NCBI GenBank assembly: GCA_014729995.1
Contig: WJIZ01000035.1
Location: 1 to 64,000 of the forward strand
DNA length: 64,000 nucleotides
DNA from: Candidatus Woesearchaeota archaeon
GTDB lineage: Archaea > Nanobdellota > Nanobdellia > Woesearchaeales > WJIZ01
Reading direction: 5' to 3'
Shown here: positions 8,789 to 17,016 of the stretch, piece by piece
Numbering within the stretch: the first letter of the stretch is position 1
Layout of the letters: every line of letters starts with the position of its first letter
Position numbers and translations under genes: made by a program
The notes under the pieces: generated by a model
The model's database searches: none
Seen by the model: only the letters and a program-made list of their open reading frames with translations
Told to the model about the DNA's origin: nothing

Positions 8789-8802
8789 TCAAAAAAAAGA
8801 AA

Positions 8803-9171
8803 ATGCAAAATATTAAAATTGTTCCAAAAGCGTGGGGCGAAGAAAAATGGATTGTCAACAGGGATTATTGCGGTAAGATATTAATCCTGAAAAAAGGCTT
8901 CCGCTGCAGCATGCATCATCACAAAAACAAGGACGAGACTTTCTATATAAGTAAAGGAAAGGTGCTGCTTGAATATGACGGCAAAAAAAGCATAATGAAA
9001 CCCGGGCAGGCCCAGCTGATAGAGCCGAATAAAAAACACCGGTTCACTGGCCTGGAAGACTCTGAGATAATAGAGTTCTCAACCCATCATGAGGATTCTG
9101 ATTCATATAGGGAAGAAGGAATGCTTTCAGGAAAAGCTGATTTACCAGCATTAAATTTGCCGGAAGAATAA
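8803..9171 (+). CDS. Cupin-domain protein, mannose-6-phosphate isomerase-like
   Basis: A small single-domain cupin (122 residues) resembling the C-terminal domain of bifunctional mannose-1-phosphate guanylyltransferase/mannose-6-phosphate isomerases. The metal-binding set is visible: H38/H40 and E45 in SMHHHKNKDETFY, and H79 in PNKKHRF. It is the first gene of the long operon that continues into ADP-heptose genes, 10 bp before hldD. A sugar-phosphate isomerase role is plausible. Because no sedoheptulose-7-phosphate isomerase (GmhA) is seen here, it could be an alternative enzyme for that step. The cupin fold is confident, the substrate unknown. Confidence 0.75.
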   Translation: MQNIKIVPKAWGEEKWIVNRDYCGKILILKKGFRCSMHHHKNKDETFYISKGKVLLEYDGKKSIMKPGQAQLIEPNKKHRFTGLEDSEIIEFSTHHEDSDSYREEGMLSGKADLPALNLPEE

Positions 9172-9181
9172 GAGGGACAAA

Positions 9182-10081
9182 ATGCGCTGTTTAGTAACAG
9201 GAGGGGCAGGATTCATAGGCTCAAACTTGACCATTGAGCTGGAAAAACGGGGTAATGAAGTCATGGTGGTGGACAGCCTCCTGACAGGAAATAAGGATAA
9301 CCTTAAGGGCTTTAATGGCAAATTTATCAACGCAGATATATCAAAAGAAGAGGAGTTAAAGAAAATTCCGGATAACTTGGAGGCTGTCTTCCACGAAGCA
9401 GCAATCACCGATCCAAGATTTAAAGATGATAAAGAAATGCTCAGGGCTAATATTGAAGGATTCAAAAATATGATAGCATTGGCAAAAAAAAATAAAGCAA
9501 AACTGGTCTATGCTTCTACAGCCAATCTGTATGGAAACGGGCCTGTTCCCATGAAAGAAAGCCAAAAAAAAGATATAATAACTGTCTATGGAAAATCAAA
9601 GCTTATGATGGACAACATTGCAGAAAAATATTCTGATAATATGCACATAGTAGGCTTAAGGTATTTCAATGTATTCGGCCCGAAAGAAGCATCTAAAGGC
9701 AGGTCTGCAAGCATGATATACCATCTGGCAAAGCAGATGAAAGCAAATAAAAGGCCAAGAATCTTTAAATGGGGCCAACAGAAACGCGACCATATTTATG
9801 TAAAAGATGCAGTAAGGGCTACATTACTGGCTTTAAAAGCAAAATCAGGCATATATAATGTAGGTACAGGCATAGGAACAAGCTTCAATGAACTAATCAA
9901 AGCTTTAAATGATGTTTTAAAAACAAATTATCAGCCGGAATATTTTGACAGTCCCTATGACACGCAGACATATCAGGTCAATACTCAGGCAGACACAACA
10001 AAATCAAAAGAATTCCTGAATTTTGAATGTAAATACTCCTTAAAAGAAGGAATTAAAGAGTATGTGGAGATGATAGAATGA
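9182..10081 (+). CDS. hldD: ADP-L-glycero-D-manno-heptose 6-epimerase-like (HldD/RfaD)
   Basis: An extended short-chain dehydrogenase/epimerase. The N-terminal TGGAGFIGS motif (residues 6-14) binds NAD(P); Y136 and K140 form the YxxxK catalytic pair. The segment RYFNVFGPKEASKG followed by RSASMIYHLAKQ, and later KRDHIYVKDAV, closely follow the pattern of bacterial HldD (RYFNVYGP-E--KG-MASV), which distinguishes it from generic galactose epimerases. HldD converts ADP-D,D-heptose to ADP-L,D-heptose, the last step of the pathway. It overlaps the next gene by 4 bp and is followed by the kinase and phosphatase/nucleotidyltransferase of the same pathway. At 299 residues it is slightly shorter than bacterial HldD. 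Confidence 0.82.
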   Translation: MRCLVTGGAGFIGSNLTIELEKRGNEVMVVDSLLTGNKDNLKGFNGKFINADISKEEELKKIPDNLEAVFHEAAITDPRFKDDKEMLRANIEGFKNMIALAKKNKAKLVYASTANLYGNGPVPMKESQKKDIITVYGKSKLMMDNIAEKYSDNMHIVGLRYFNVFGPKEASKGRSASMIYHLAKQMKANKRPRIFKWGQQKRDHIYVKDAVRATLLALKAKSGIYNVGTGIGTSFNELIKALNDVLKTNYQPEYFDSPYDTQTYQVNTQADTTKSKEFLNFECKYSLKEGIKEYVEMIE

Positions 10082-11034
10082 AAGACATAATAAATAAATT
10101 CAAAAATCAGAATATTTTAGTAATTGGCGATTTAATATTAGATAAATATATATTCGGAAATGTTGAAAGAATCTCCCCTGAAGCTCCTGTTCCGGTAATA
10201 GAAGTAAAAAAAGAGATGTATGTTCCCGGAGGCGCAGCTAATGCAGCTAATAATGTATCTAGTCTTGGAGGGCGTGCTTTTTTGTTAGGCATTGTCGGAG
10301 AAGATACATCTAAGGATATACTCCTTGAAGAGGCAAGAAATAAGGGAATAAGCACAGAAGGCATTATAACTGATCCTAGAAAGCCTACCATACAAAAAAT
10401 AAGAGTAGTTGGTCAGAATCAGCAGTTATTAAGAATTGATTATGAAGACAAATCATACATAGATAATGAGGAAAAAATAATAGAGAGAATAAAGAACAAA
10501 GAAAAGATTGGAGCCATACTTATATCAGACTATGCTAAAGGCACTATAACAAAGAAGCTCATGAAAGATGTTTTAGGTCTTGCAAAGAAAAAAAACATAA
10601 TTCTTATCATAGATCCTAAACCTAGACATAAATCCTTTTACAAAAGCTGTTATTTAATAACACCAAATAAAAAAGAAGCTGAAGAGATGACAAATATGGC
10701 AATTAAAACAGAAGAAGATTTGGAGAAAGCAGGAACAAAACTCATGGAAGAGCTTGACTGTAATGTCTTGATTACGACAGGTGAAAGAGGTATGTCCTTG
10801 TTTGAAAAAAAAAATGCCCCAATTCACATTCCTACCCTCGCAAAAGAGGTATATGATGTCTCAGGAGCAGGCGATACGGTGATAGCAACATTAAGTCTTG
10901 CGCTTTCTTCAAGAGCAAGCCTGAAAGATGCTGCAGTATTGGCAAATCATGCGGCAGGTATTAAAGTTGGAAAATTGGGAACTGCTCCTGTCTCAGCAGA
11001 AGAACTAAAAAATAGTCTTGATAATAATGCATAA
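10078..11034 (+). CDS. rfaE1: D-glycero-beta-D-manno-heptose-7-phosphate kinase-like (HldE N-terminal domain, RfaE1)
   Basis: A PfkB-family sugar kinase of 318 residues. GDLILDKYIFG near the start, RISPEAPVPV, PGGAANAANNV and the catalytic DVSGAGDT near the C-terminus (D266 as base) match the kinase half of bacterial HldE, which phosphorylates heptose-7-phosphate at C1. In Escherichia coli this domain is fused to the nucleotidyltransferase; here it stands alone and the nucleotidyltransferase is fused to the phosphatase in the next gene. Four-bp overlap with hldD, and overlap of its last 8 bases with the next start, indicate tight coupling. Confidence 0.87.
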   Translation: MKDIINKFKNQNILVIGDLILDKYIFGNVERISPEAPVPVIEVKKEMYVPGGAANAANNVSSLGGRAFLLGIVGEDTSKDILLEEARNKGISTEGIITDPRKPTIQKIRVVGQNQQLLRIDYEDKSYIDNEEKIIERIKNKEKIGAILISDYAKGTITKKLMKDVLGLAKKKNIILIIDPKPRHKSFYKSCYLITPNKKEAEEMTNMAIKTEEDLEKAGTKLMEELDCNVLITTGERGMSLFEKKNAPIHIPTLAKEVYDVSGAGDTVIATLSLALSSRASLKDAAVLANHAAGIKVGKLGTAPVSAEELKNSLDNNA

Positions 11035-12028
11035 AGCAATATTTCTAGATAGGGATGGTACTCTCAATGTAGACGAAAAAGGATACACCCATAAGATAGA
11101 AGACTTTAAGCTGCATGAAGGCGTCCTAGAAGGATTAAAAAGGCTGAAAGATTATAAGTTGTTCATAATAACCAACCAATCAGGCATAGGAAGAGGCTAT
11201 TATACAGAAAAAGACATGCATAAGTTTAATGACTATATGCTGGCAGAATTGAATAAACATGATATAAATATTGAAAAGATTTATTTCTGCCCGCACACTG
11301 CAGAAGAAAACTGTGATTGCAGAAAACCGAAAACAAAGTATATCGAAAAAGCTCAAAAAGATTTCAAGATAAAACTTGATGAATCTTATGTAATAGGGGA
11401 TCATCCTGCTGATATTAAGTTAGCCCGTAATTCAGGCTTCAAGTCAATATACTTGCTGACCGGTCATGGCACAAAACATCTTGACGAAGCAAGAAAAGCC
11501 AATCCTGATTATATAGCAGCTAATTTCAAGCAGGCAGTCGATTATATATTGAATAACAAAGGGGAAAAAATCAAAGATAGGGCAGTTTTGAAAAAAATAG
11601 CAGATAAATTAAAAAAAAATGGAAAAAAGATTGTGACGATCAACGGCACGTTCGATATACTGCACCCTGGCCATGAATATATACTAAAAGAAGCCAAAAA
11701 ACAGGGAGATGTTTTGATTGTTGGGATTAATTCAGATACTTCAGTTAAATCAAATAAAGGGCAGGAAAGGCCTCTGAACAACCAGCTGAATAGGGCTAAG
11801 TTGATGGCAAATTATCCATTTGTTGATTATGTCACAATTTTTACCGAAAAGTCTCCGCTGAAGCTGTTGGAGCTTATTAAGCCGGACATACACGTGAATG
11901 GTTCAGAATACGGAGAGGATTGTATTGAAGCAGAAACAGTAAAGAAGCAGGGTGGTAAGATTTATATAATTCAGCTGCTCAAAGGATATTCTACAACAGG
12001 TATCATCAAAAGAGAAATTATTAAATAA
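11027..12028 (+). CDS. gmhB-rfaE2: Fusion of heptose-1,7-bisphosphate phosphatase (GmhB) and heptose-1-phosphate nucleotidyltransferase (HldE2)
   Basis: A two-domain enzyme of 333 residues. Residues 1 to about 160 are a HAD phosphatase with the nucleophile motif DRDGT (D8, D10), TNQSGIGRG, the GmhB-type zinc site CPH...CDC (C88, H90, C96, C98) and GDHPADI. Residues from about 185 are a cytidylyltransferase-fold domain with NGTFDILHPGH (H213, H216) and a C-terminal STTGIIK, as in HldE2. Together they would remove the C7 phosphate of heptose-1,7-bisphosphate and adenylylate the product. The usual fusion is kinase plus nucleotidyltransferase, so this pairing is unusual. The ATG at 11027 is chosen because the in-frame TTG at 11018 only adds three residues. 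Confidence 0.88.
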   Translation: MHKAIFLDRDGTLNVDEKGYTHKIEDFKLHEGVLEGLKRLKDYKLFIITNQSGIGRGYYTEKDMHKFNDYMLAELNKHDINIEKIYFCPHTAEENCDCRKPKTKYIEKAQKDFKIKLDESYVIGDHPADIKLARNSGFKSIYLLTGHGTKHLDEARKANPDYIAANFKQAVDYILNNKGEKIKDRAVLKKIADKLKKNGKKIVTINGTFDILHPGHEYILKEAKKQGDVLIVGINSDTSVKSNKGQERPLNNQLNRAKLMANYPFVDYVTIFTEKSPLKLLELIKPDIHVNGSEYGEDCIEAETVKKQGGKIYIIQLLKGYSTTGIIKREIIK

Positions 12029-12059
12029 GAACAGCAATTGATATCTACAAGAGAAAAAA

Positions 12060-12497
12060 ATGAATCGGGTTAGTAAGGAATATAATGATTTTTGTATAAT
12101 TGTAGGAAAACCTAAAATTGCAGATAACGTCTGGATAGGTTACTTTACTCTCTTAGATGGGTCTGGAGGTCTCATCGTAGAGGAAAATGTAAGTATTTCA
12201 TCCGGAGCACAAATTATCACACATTCTACTCATGTCAGAACTGTACGTGAAAGTAAATTCATTAATGGCAGAAAAAATGATAAGGATGTTCTCCATGCAC
12301 CAGTTAAGATTGAACGTGGATGCTTTATTGGTTCAAATGCTGTTGTATTGATGGGTGTTACAATAGGACACCATAGTATTATTGGTGCGGGCACAGTAGT
12401 TACAAAAGACGTCCCCCCTTATTCAATGGTTACTGGAGTTCCGGGGAAAGTAACCGGTTCCTCGAAGAAATTTCTTAAAAATGACAGCAAAGATTAG
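12060..12497 (+). CDS. Left-handed beta-helix O-acetyltransferase (hexapeptide repeat family)
   Basis: A 145-residue hexapeptide-repeat acyltransferase resembling maltose/galactoside O-acetyltransferases and WbbJ/NodL. Turns such as VEENVSISSGAQIITH, ERGCFIGSNAVVLMGV and GHHSIIGAGTVVTKDV show the repeating isoleucine-patch pattern, and the final GVPGKV is the common C-terminal signature. It probably adds an acetyl group to a sugar hydroxyl. The first ~10 residues are not clearly part of the fold, so a later start is possible. It lies 31 bp after the heptose fusion gene and overlaps the next gene by 17 bp. Confidence 0.85.
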   Translation: MNRVSKEYNDFCIIVGKPKIADNVWIGYFTLLDGSGGLIVEENVSISSGAQIITHSTHVRTVRESKFINGRKNDKDVLHAPVKIERGCFIGSNAVVLMGVTIGHHSIIGAGTVVTKDVPPYSMVTGVPGKVTGSSKKFLKNDSKD

Positions 12498-13200
12498 CAT
12501 TATTACTCCTGCTAGAAATGAATCAGAAAATATTTTTGCATATGTTAAAGATGTCAATAAGCTTTTCCATAAATCAGAATATACAGGGGAACTAATCATT
12601 GTCGACGATGCAAGCTCTGATAATACATTAAAAATATTAAAAAAACTTGCCAATAAATATCCTTTTTTGAAAGTGCTGCATAACAAGAATCAGCAGGGCA
12701 TGACAGGCGGCTGGATGAAAGGGATCAAAGCTTCAAAATATGATATTGTTCATCTGTCAGTATCAGACCTCAGCAGTTTGCCTAGCGAGGATGTTCCTAA
12801 GATGATTCCTCCTCTTCTTCAAGGCTATGATGTAGTCATCGCTCAAAAAGAGAAAGATACAAGAAGCCTTCCTAAAATATTCCTATCAAATTGTTTTGCC
12901 ATGGCACTTAAGATTCTCTTTAATGTAAACGGTCCGGGCTGGGTAAAGGCTTTGAAAAAAGATGCGTTTCAGAAAATGCCTTCTTTAAAGCATAATTGGC
13001 ATAGATTCATATATCCGCTTGCAAAGTCATCCGGATTGAAGATAAAGGAAGTCAAAACCCATTTTTATCCAAGATATAAGGGAAAATCCAATTATGGAAA
13101 AATAGGCTTTTCAAGAGGGATAGACGCCCTTGTTGATCTTATAGATGTAAAGCTTTCAGCTATGCGTTTTAATAAAAGAATGAAAAGTTACAAAAAATAA
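12481..13200 (+). CDS. GT2 glycosyltransferase
   Basis: A 239-residue family 2 transferase. The N-terminal strand ISIITPARNESENI and IIVDDASSDNT give the nucleotide-sugar site. The usual DxD metal motif is altered: the corresponding segment reads HLSVSDLSSLPSEDVPKM, with only a single Asp in SVSD. The C-terminal half carries a GPGWVKALKKDAF acceptor loop and a basic tail, without membrane segments. The altered motif could mean changed metal use or a different donor. It overlaps the acetyltransferase gene by 17 bp and ends before a 60-bp gap. Donor and acceptor are unknown. Confidence 0.82.
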   Translation: MTAKISIITPARNESENIFAYVKDVNKLFHKSEYTGELIIVDDASSDNTLKILKKLANKYPFLKVLHNKNQQGMTGGWMKGIKASKYDIVHLSVSDLSSLPSEDVPKMIPPLLQGYDVVIAQKEKDTRSLPKIFLSNCFAMALKILFNVNGPGWVKALKKDAFQKMPSLKHNWHRFIYPLAKSSGLKIKEVKTHFYPRYKGKSNYGKIGFSRGIDALVDLIDVKLSAMRFNKRMKSYKK

Positions 13201-13208
13201 CTAGCGAT

Positions 13209-13220
13209 ACTTTTAAAAAC
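13209..13220 (+). promoter_or_regulatory. Possible internal promoter for the diacetamido-uronate genes
   Basis: A TATA-like ACTTTTAAAAAC stands in the only sizeable gap (60 bp) of this operon and is centred 47 bases before the ATG at 13261. It would allow the wbpD-like gene and its followers to be transcribed independently of the heptose module. Confidence 0.35.
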
Positions 13221-13260
13221 TTCTGGCATTTCCTTTTTAAGACCTATTTGGTTATCAAAA

Positions 13261-13782
13261 ATGGTAAAAATACATTCTACTGCAGAAGTCGGGAAAAAAG
13301 CAAAAATTGGTAAAAACACAAGTATTTGGAACGAATCTCAGATTAGGGAAAATGCCTGTATAGGGAAAAATTGTATTATAGGCAAAAACGTTTACATTGA
13401 TTCCGGGGTTAAGATAGGGGATTGCGTTAAGATACAAAATAATGTTTCAATCTATCATGGTGCTGCAATAGAAGATGGTGTGTTTATCGGCCCGCATGTC
13501 TGTCTTACAAATGACAAAAATCCGCGTGCCGTTAATCCTGACCTAACTTTAAAAAAGGGTGATGACTGGACTGTATCTGAGACTCTGATAAGAAAAGGGG
13601 CATCTATAGGAGCCTGCTCAGTGATCCTGCCGGGAGTAACCATCGGAAGCTTTGCTATGATAGGATCAGGATCTGTAGTAACCAAAGATGTTCCTGATTT
13701 CGGACTTGTATATGGTAATCCGGCTGTCTTAAAAGGGAAAGTAGATAAACATGGTAAAATAATCAACAGGTCGGGACCATGA
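13261..13782 (+). CDS. wbpD: N-acetyltransferase for UDP-3-amino sugar uronate (WbpD/WlbB-like)
   Basis: A left-handed beta-helix acyltransferase of 173 residues with continuous hexapeptide turns (for example [28 protein letters not shown]). The loop [14 protein letters not shown], with its conserved His and Asn-Asp-Lys, is typical of WbpD/WlbB/FdtC-type enzymes that acetylate the 3-amino group of nucleotide sugars using acetyl-CoA. Right after it come aminotransferase (WbpE-like), oxidoreductase (WbpB-like) and dehydrogenase (WbpA-like) genes. This is the set that makes UDP-2,3-diacetamido-2,3-dideoxy-glucuronate in Pseudomonas and in methanogen N-glycans. It overlaps the next start by 4 bp. 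Confidence 0.83.
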   Translation: MVKIHSTAEVGKKAKIGKNTSIWNESQIRENACIGKNCIIGKNVYIDSGVKIGDCVKIQNNVSIYHGAAIEDGVFIGPHVCLTNDKNPRAVNPDLTLKKGDDWTVSETLIRKGASIGACSVILPGVTIGSFAMIGSGSVVTKDVPDFGLVYGNPAVLKGKVDKHGKIINRSGP

Positions 13783-14873
13783 TACCAATAGCAAAACCTA
13801 TAATAGGTGAAAAAGAGAAAGAATTAGTAGCTGAAGTACTTAATACAGGCATGCTGGCTCAGGGCCCAAAAGTAAAAGAATTTGAGCAAAGATTTGCAGA
13901 GCTCTGTGGAATTAAGCACGCTGTTGCTGTTAACTCAGGAACTGCCGCATTGCATTCTTGTGTTTATGCCGCTGGAATCAGGCCCGGAGATGAAGTGATA
14001 ACTGTCCCATTTACCTTCGTTGCGACCGTAAATCCAATCATAATGCAGGGAGCAAAGCCTGTCTTCGTTGATGTCAGAGAAGATACTTTCAACATAGATT
14101 CTGATTCTGTTCTTGATAAGATTACACCAAAAACAAAAGCAATTATTGCGGTCGACCTCTATGGGCAGGTCTATGATTATCCCGCAATAAAGGAAATAGC
14201 AGATGACCACAAATTAATGCTGATTGAGGACGCTGCCCAGGCTGTTAATGCCTTGCTTGGCGATAAAAAAGCAGGTAATTTCGGAGATCTTGCTTCTTTC
14301 TCCTTCTATGCTACAAAAAATATGATAACTGGTGAAGGCGGCATTGTAGCAACAGAAAATGATGAGTATGCAGAATTAGCAAAAAGATTCAGGCATCACG
14401 GCCAGAGTGAGAAGACCCGATACGAATATTATAATCTCGGATACAATTATAGGATGATGGATCTTCAGGCTGCAATAGGGTTGGGCCAGCTCGATAAGAT
14501 CAGGGAATACACAGAAAGAAGGATAGAAATAGCTGAAGAACTAAACACTGGTTTAAAAGATATTGAAGGAATCAAAATCCCTTTTGTCAAGCCAAACGCA
14601 AAGCATGTATACCATCAATATACAATAAAAGTTGACGGATTTAAGCTGTCCAGGCAAGATCTGGCAGGCTATCTCAAAAAAAATGGTATAGGGTGCGGCA
14701 TCTACTATCCCAAACCATTGCACCTCCATCCTCATTTTAGGAAATTTGGATATAAAAAAGGGGATTTTCCAGTAGCTGAGAGGCTGTCTAAACAAGTTAT
14801 TTCTCTGCCTGTACATCCTTCCTTAAGTGCGCCTGATGTAAAAGAGATTATTAAAGTGATAAAAAATGCTTAA
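13779..14873 (+). CDS. wbpE: DegT/DnrJ/EryC1 sugar aminotransferase (WbpE-like)
   Basis: A PLP-dependent nucleotide-sugar aminotransferase of 364 residues. It has the N-terminal [14 protein letters not shown] segment, NSGTAALH for phosphate binding, LIEDAAQA with the PLP-contacting Asp, and the Schiff-base lysine K180 in [14 protein letters not shown]. In the WbpABDE scheme it transaminates the 3-keto group generated by WbpB to a 3-amino group, which the preceding acetyltransferase then acetylates. Overlaps with both neighbours (4 bp and 8 bp) support one functional unit. A second DegT enzyme lies at 17951-19066. Confidence 0.88.
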   Translation: MIPIAKPIIGEKEKELVAEVLNTGMLAQGPKVKEFEQRFAELCGIKHAVAVNSGTAALHSCVYAAGIRPGDEVITVPFTFVATVNPIIMQGAKPVFVDVREDTFNIDSDSVLDKITPKTKAIIAVDLYGQVYDYPAIKEIADDHKLMLIEDAAQAVNALLGDKKAGNFGDLASFSFYATKNMITGEGGIVATENDEYAELAKRFRHHGQSEKTRYEYYNLGYNYRMMDLQAAIGLGQLDKIREYTERRIEIAEELNTGLKDIEGIKIPFVKPNAKHVYHQYTIKVDGFKLSRQDLAGYLKKNGIGCGIYYPKPLHLHPHFRKFGYKKGDFPVAERLSKQVISLPVHPSLSAPDVKEIIKVIKNA

Positions 14874-15852
14874 GGCAGCAGTTATAGGCACAGGCCTCAT
14901 GGGTAGTAACCATGTCAGGGTATTATCCGAAACAGAAAACGTCGAATTAGTTGCTATTGCTGAAAGCAATAATAGTATTCTTACAAAGATATCGAAGAAA
15001 TATGGATGTAAGCCATATAGCGATTACAGAAAGATGATAAAAAATGAAAAGATAGACCTAATCTGTATAGCCGTGCCCACCAGCCTGCACAGGGAAGTGT
15101 CACTGTTCGCTATTAAAAATAAGATAAACGTGCTCATTGAGAAACCAATAGCAGCTACACTTGAAGAAGGCAGGGAGATAATCGATCAGGCCCATAAACA
15201 GGGAGTAAAATTGATGGTAGGTCATATTGAAAGGTTTAATCCTGGAATTATTGAGCTAAAAAAAAGGCTAAAGAACGGCGAATTAGGCAGGATATTTAAG
15301 GTTGATGTACATAGGATTGGACCTTTTCCTACAAGGGTAAAAGATATTGGGGTGGTTATAGACCTAGCCGTACATGACTTAGACATTATCAGATATTTAT
15401 CAGATTCAGAAGTAAAAAGAATATACGCAGAAACAGAGAAAAAAATACACACAGGTCATGAAGATTTGCTTACTGCACTCCTTAAGCTCCAGAATGGCGC
15501 TATTTGTAATCTAAACATCAATTGGCTTACCCCGACGAAGATTAGGAAACTATACCTCACTGGAGAAAGGGGTATGTTCGAAATCAATTATCTGACCCAA
15601 GATTTATATTTCTATGAAAATGCCGAAGTAAAAAAAGATATAGGTTATTTTGATGTGATGATGGGTGTCAGTGAAGGTAAGATGGTAAGGTTCAAGATTG
15701 ACAGAAAAGAGCCCCTCAAAGCTGAGATTGAGCATTTTATAGACTGCATCGAAAACAAATCTGAGCCGTTGGTCAAGGGAGAAGATGGCTTGAAGGCAAT
15801 AGAGTTAGCACATGCTATCATCAGGTCATCAAATGAAAATAGTGTAATTTAG
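14866..15852 (+). CDS. wbpB: Gfo/Idh/MocA oxidoreductase (WbpB-like)
   Basis: A 328-residue NAD-dependent sugar oxidoreductase. The Rossmann motif GTGLMGSNH (residues 8-16), the EKPIA motif (E92, K93, P94) and the active-site HIERFNP and DLAVHDLDI segments identify the Gfo/Idh/MocA family. In the predicted pathway it oxidises C3 of UDP-GlcNAc-uronate to a ketone for the aminotransferase encoded just upstream. The overlap with that gene and the 3-bp gap to the dehydrogenase gene indicate coupled translation. Confidence 0.87.
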   Translation: MLKAAVIGTGLMGSNHVRVLSETENVELVAIAESNNSILTKISKKYGCKPYSDYRKMIKNEKIDLICIAVPTSLHREVSLFAIKNKINVLIEKPIAATLEEGREIIDQAHKQGVKLMVGHIERFNPGIIELKKRLKNGELGRIFKVDVHRIGPFPTRVKDIGVVIDLAVHDLDIIRYLSDSEVKRIYAETEKKIHTGHEDLLTALLKLQNGAICNLNINWLTPTKIRKLYLTGERGMFEINYLTQDLYFYENAEVKKDIGYFDVMMGVSEGKMVRFKIDRKEPLKAEIEHFIDCIENKSEPLVKGEDGLKAIELAHAIIRSSNENSVI

Positions 15853-15855
15853 ACA

Positions 15856-17016
15856 ATGAAAGTCGCTGTAATTGGTTTGGGAAAGGCCGGCTTGCCTTTA
15901 GCATCTGTCATTGCTGATTCAGGTATGGACGTAGTAGGTGTAGATATATCAGATAAAAGGGTACAAAACATAAATAAAGGTATAAATCCCATACCGGAAG
16001 AAAAGGGATTATCAGAACTTATTGGAAAGTATGGCGGCAGTAAGCTAAAAGCAGTAAATGATTATAAATACGCAGCAGAAGAATGCAATGCTTACATTGT
16101 TATTGTACCGTTGTTCATAGGCGAAAATAAGGTTCCGGACTTCTCTAACTTAAAAGAATCCTTCAAAAGATTGGCCAAAATAATTAAGGATCACTATCTT
16201 GTTGTACTCGAAACAACTGTACCTCCTGGCACAACTGAAAATTTAATAAAACCCATCTTAGATAAATCTGGTAAGAAATACTTCTTAGCTTACTCGCCCG
16301 AGAGAATAATGACTGGCTATTCAATCTCGAGATATAAGGAATTCCCTAAAGTGATAGGGGGGATAGATAAAAAAAGCGGAAAAATGGCATTTGAACTTTA
16401 CTCAAAATTCTGTAAAAAAGTAAATCTTGTTTCAGATGTGAAAACAGCTGAGCTGATAAAAGTTGCCGAAGGCGTATACAGGGACGTAAACATAGCATTA
16501 GCAAATGAACTTTATCAAGTATGCGAAAAAGAAGGCATAGATTATTATGAGCTTAGGAAAAATGCCAATCATGAATTCTGTAATTTGCACTTGCCCGGCA
16601 ATGTAGGGGGGCATTGCATTCCTGTATACCCCTGGTTTTTAATAAATAAACTTGATGTGCCATTAATTAAAAAAGCTAGAGAGATAAACGACTCTATGAT
16701 TGAATATTATGCAGACAAAATAGGTATAAAAGAAGGGAAAATTGCTGTTTTAGGACTGACATACAGGGACAATGTTAAAGAACTCGCATACACAAGATCA
16801 ATACCTATGATAAATCTCCTCCAAAAAAGAGGATATGATGTATATGCTAGCGATCCTATGTACGATAAAAATGAAATTGAGAAACTCGGTGTAAAATTCA
16901 CTGACAGGTTTGAAGAAATGGATGGAATAATTCTTATGAATAGTTGCGAAAAGTATAAGGAAAGATTAAAATTGATAAAGGATAGGGTTATTGATACAAA
17001 GGGGATTTTAAAATGA
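15856..17016 (+). CDS. wbpA: UDP-N-acetyl-hexosamine 6-dehydrogenase (WbpA-like)
   Basis: A nucleotide-sugar dehydrogenase of 386 residues that performs two successive oxidations at C6 to give a uronate. The Rossmann motif GLGKAGLP lies at residues 7-14; LETTVPPGTT and SPERIM are conserved, and the catalytic cysteine is C254 in NVGGHCIPVYPW. The C-terminal UDP-binding domain is shorter than in many members. Context with the wbpD, wbpE and wbpB homologues makes UDP-GlcNAc the likely substrate, giving UDP-GlcNAcA as pathway entry. A paralogue at 26058-27305 sits near a 2-epimerase instead. It overlaps the next gene by 4 bp. Confidence 0.87.
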   Translation: MKVAVIGLGKAGLPLASVIADSGMDVVGVDISDKRVQNINKGINPIPEEKGLSELIGKYGGSKLKAVNDYKYAAEECNAYIVIVPLFIGENKVPDFSNLKESFKRLAKIIKDHYLVVLETTVPPGTTENLIKPILDKSGKKYFLAYSPERIMTGYSISRYKEFPKVIGGIDKKSGKMAFELYSKFCKKVNLVSDVKTAELIKVAEGVYRDVNIALANELYQVCEKEGIDYYELRKNANHEFCNLHLPGNVGGHCIPVYPWFLINKLDVPLIKKAREINDSMIEYYADKIGIKEGKIAVLGLTYRDNVKELAYTRSIPMINLLQKRGYDVYASDPMYDKNEIEKLGVKFTDRFEEMDGIILMNSCEKYKERLKLIKDRVIDTKGILK

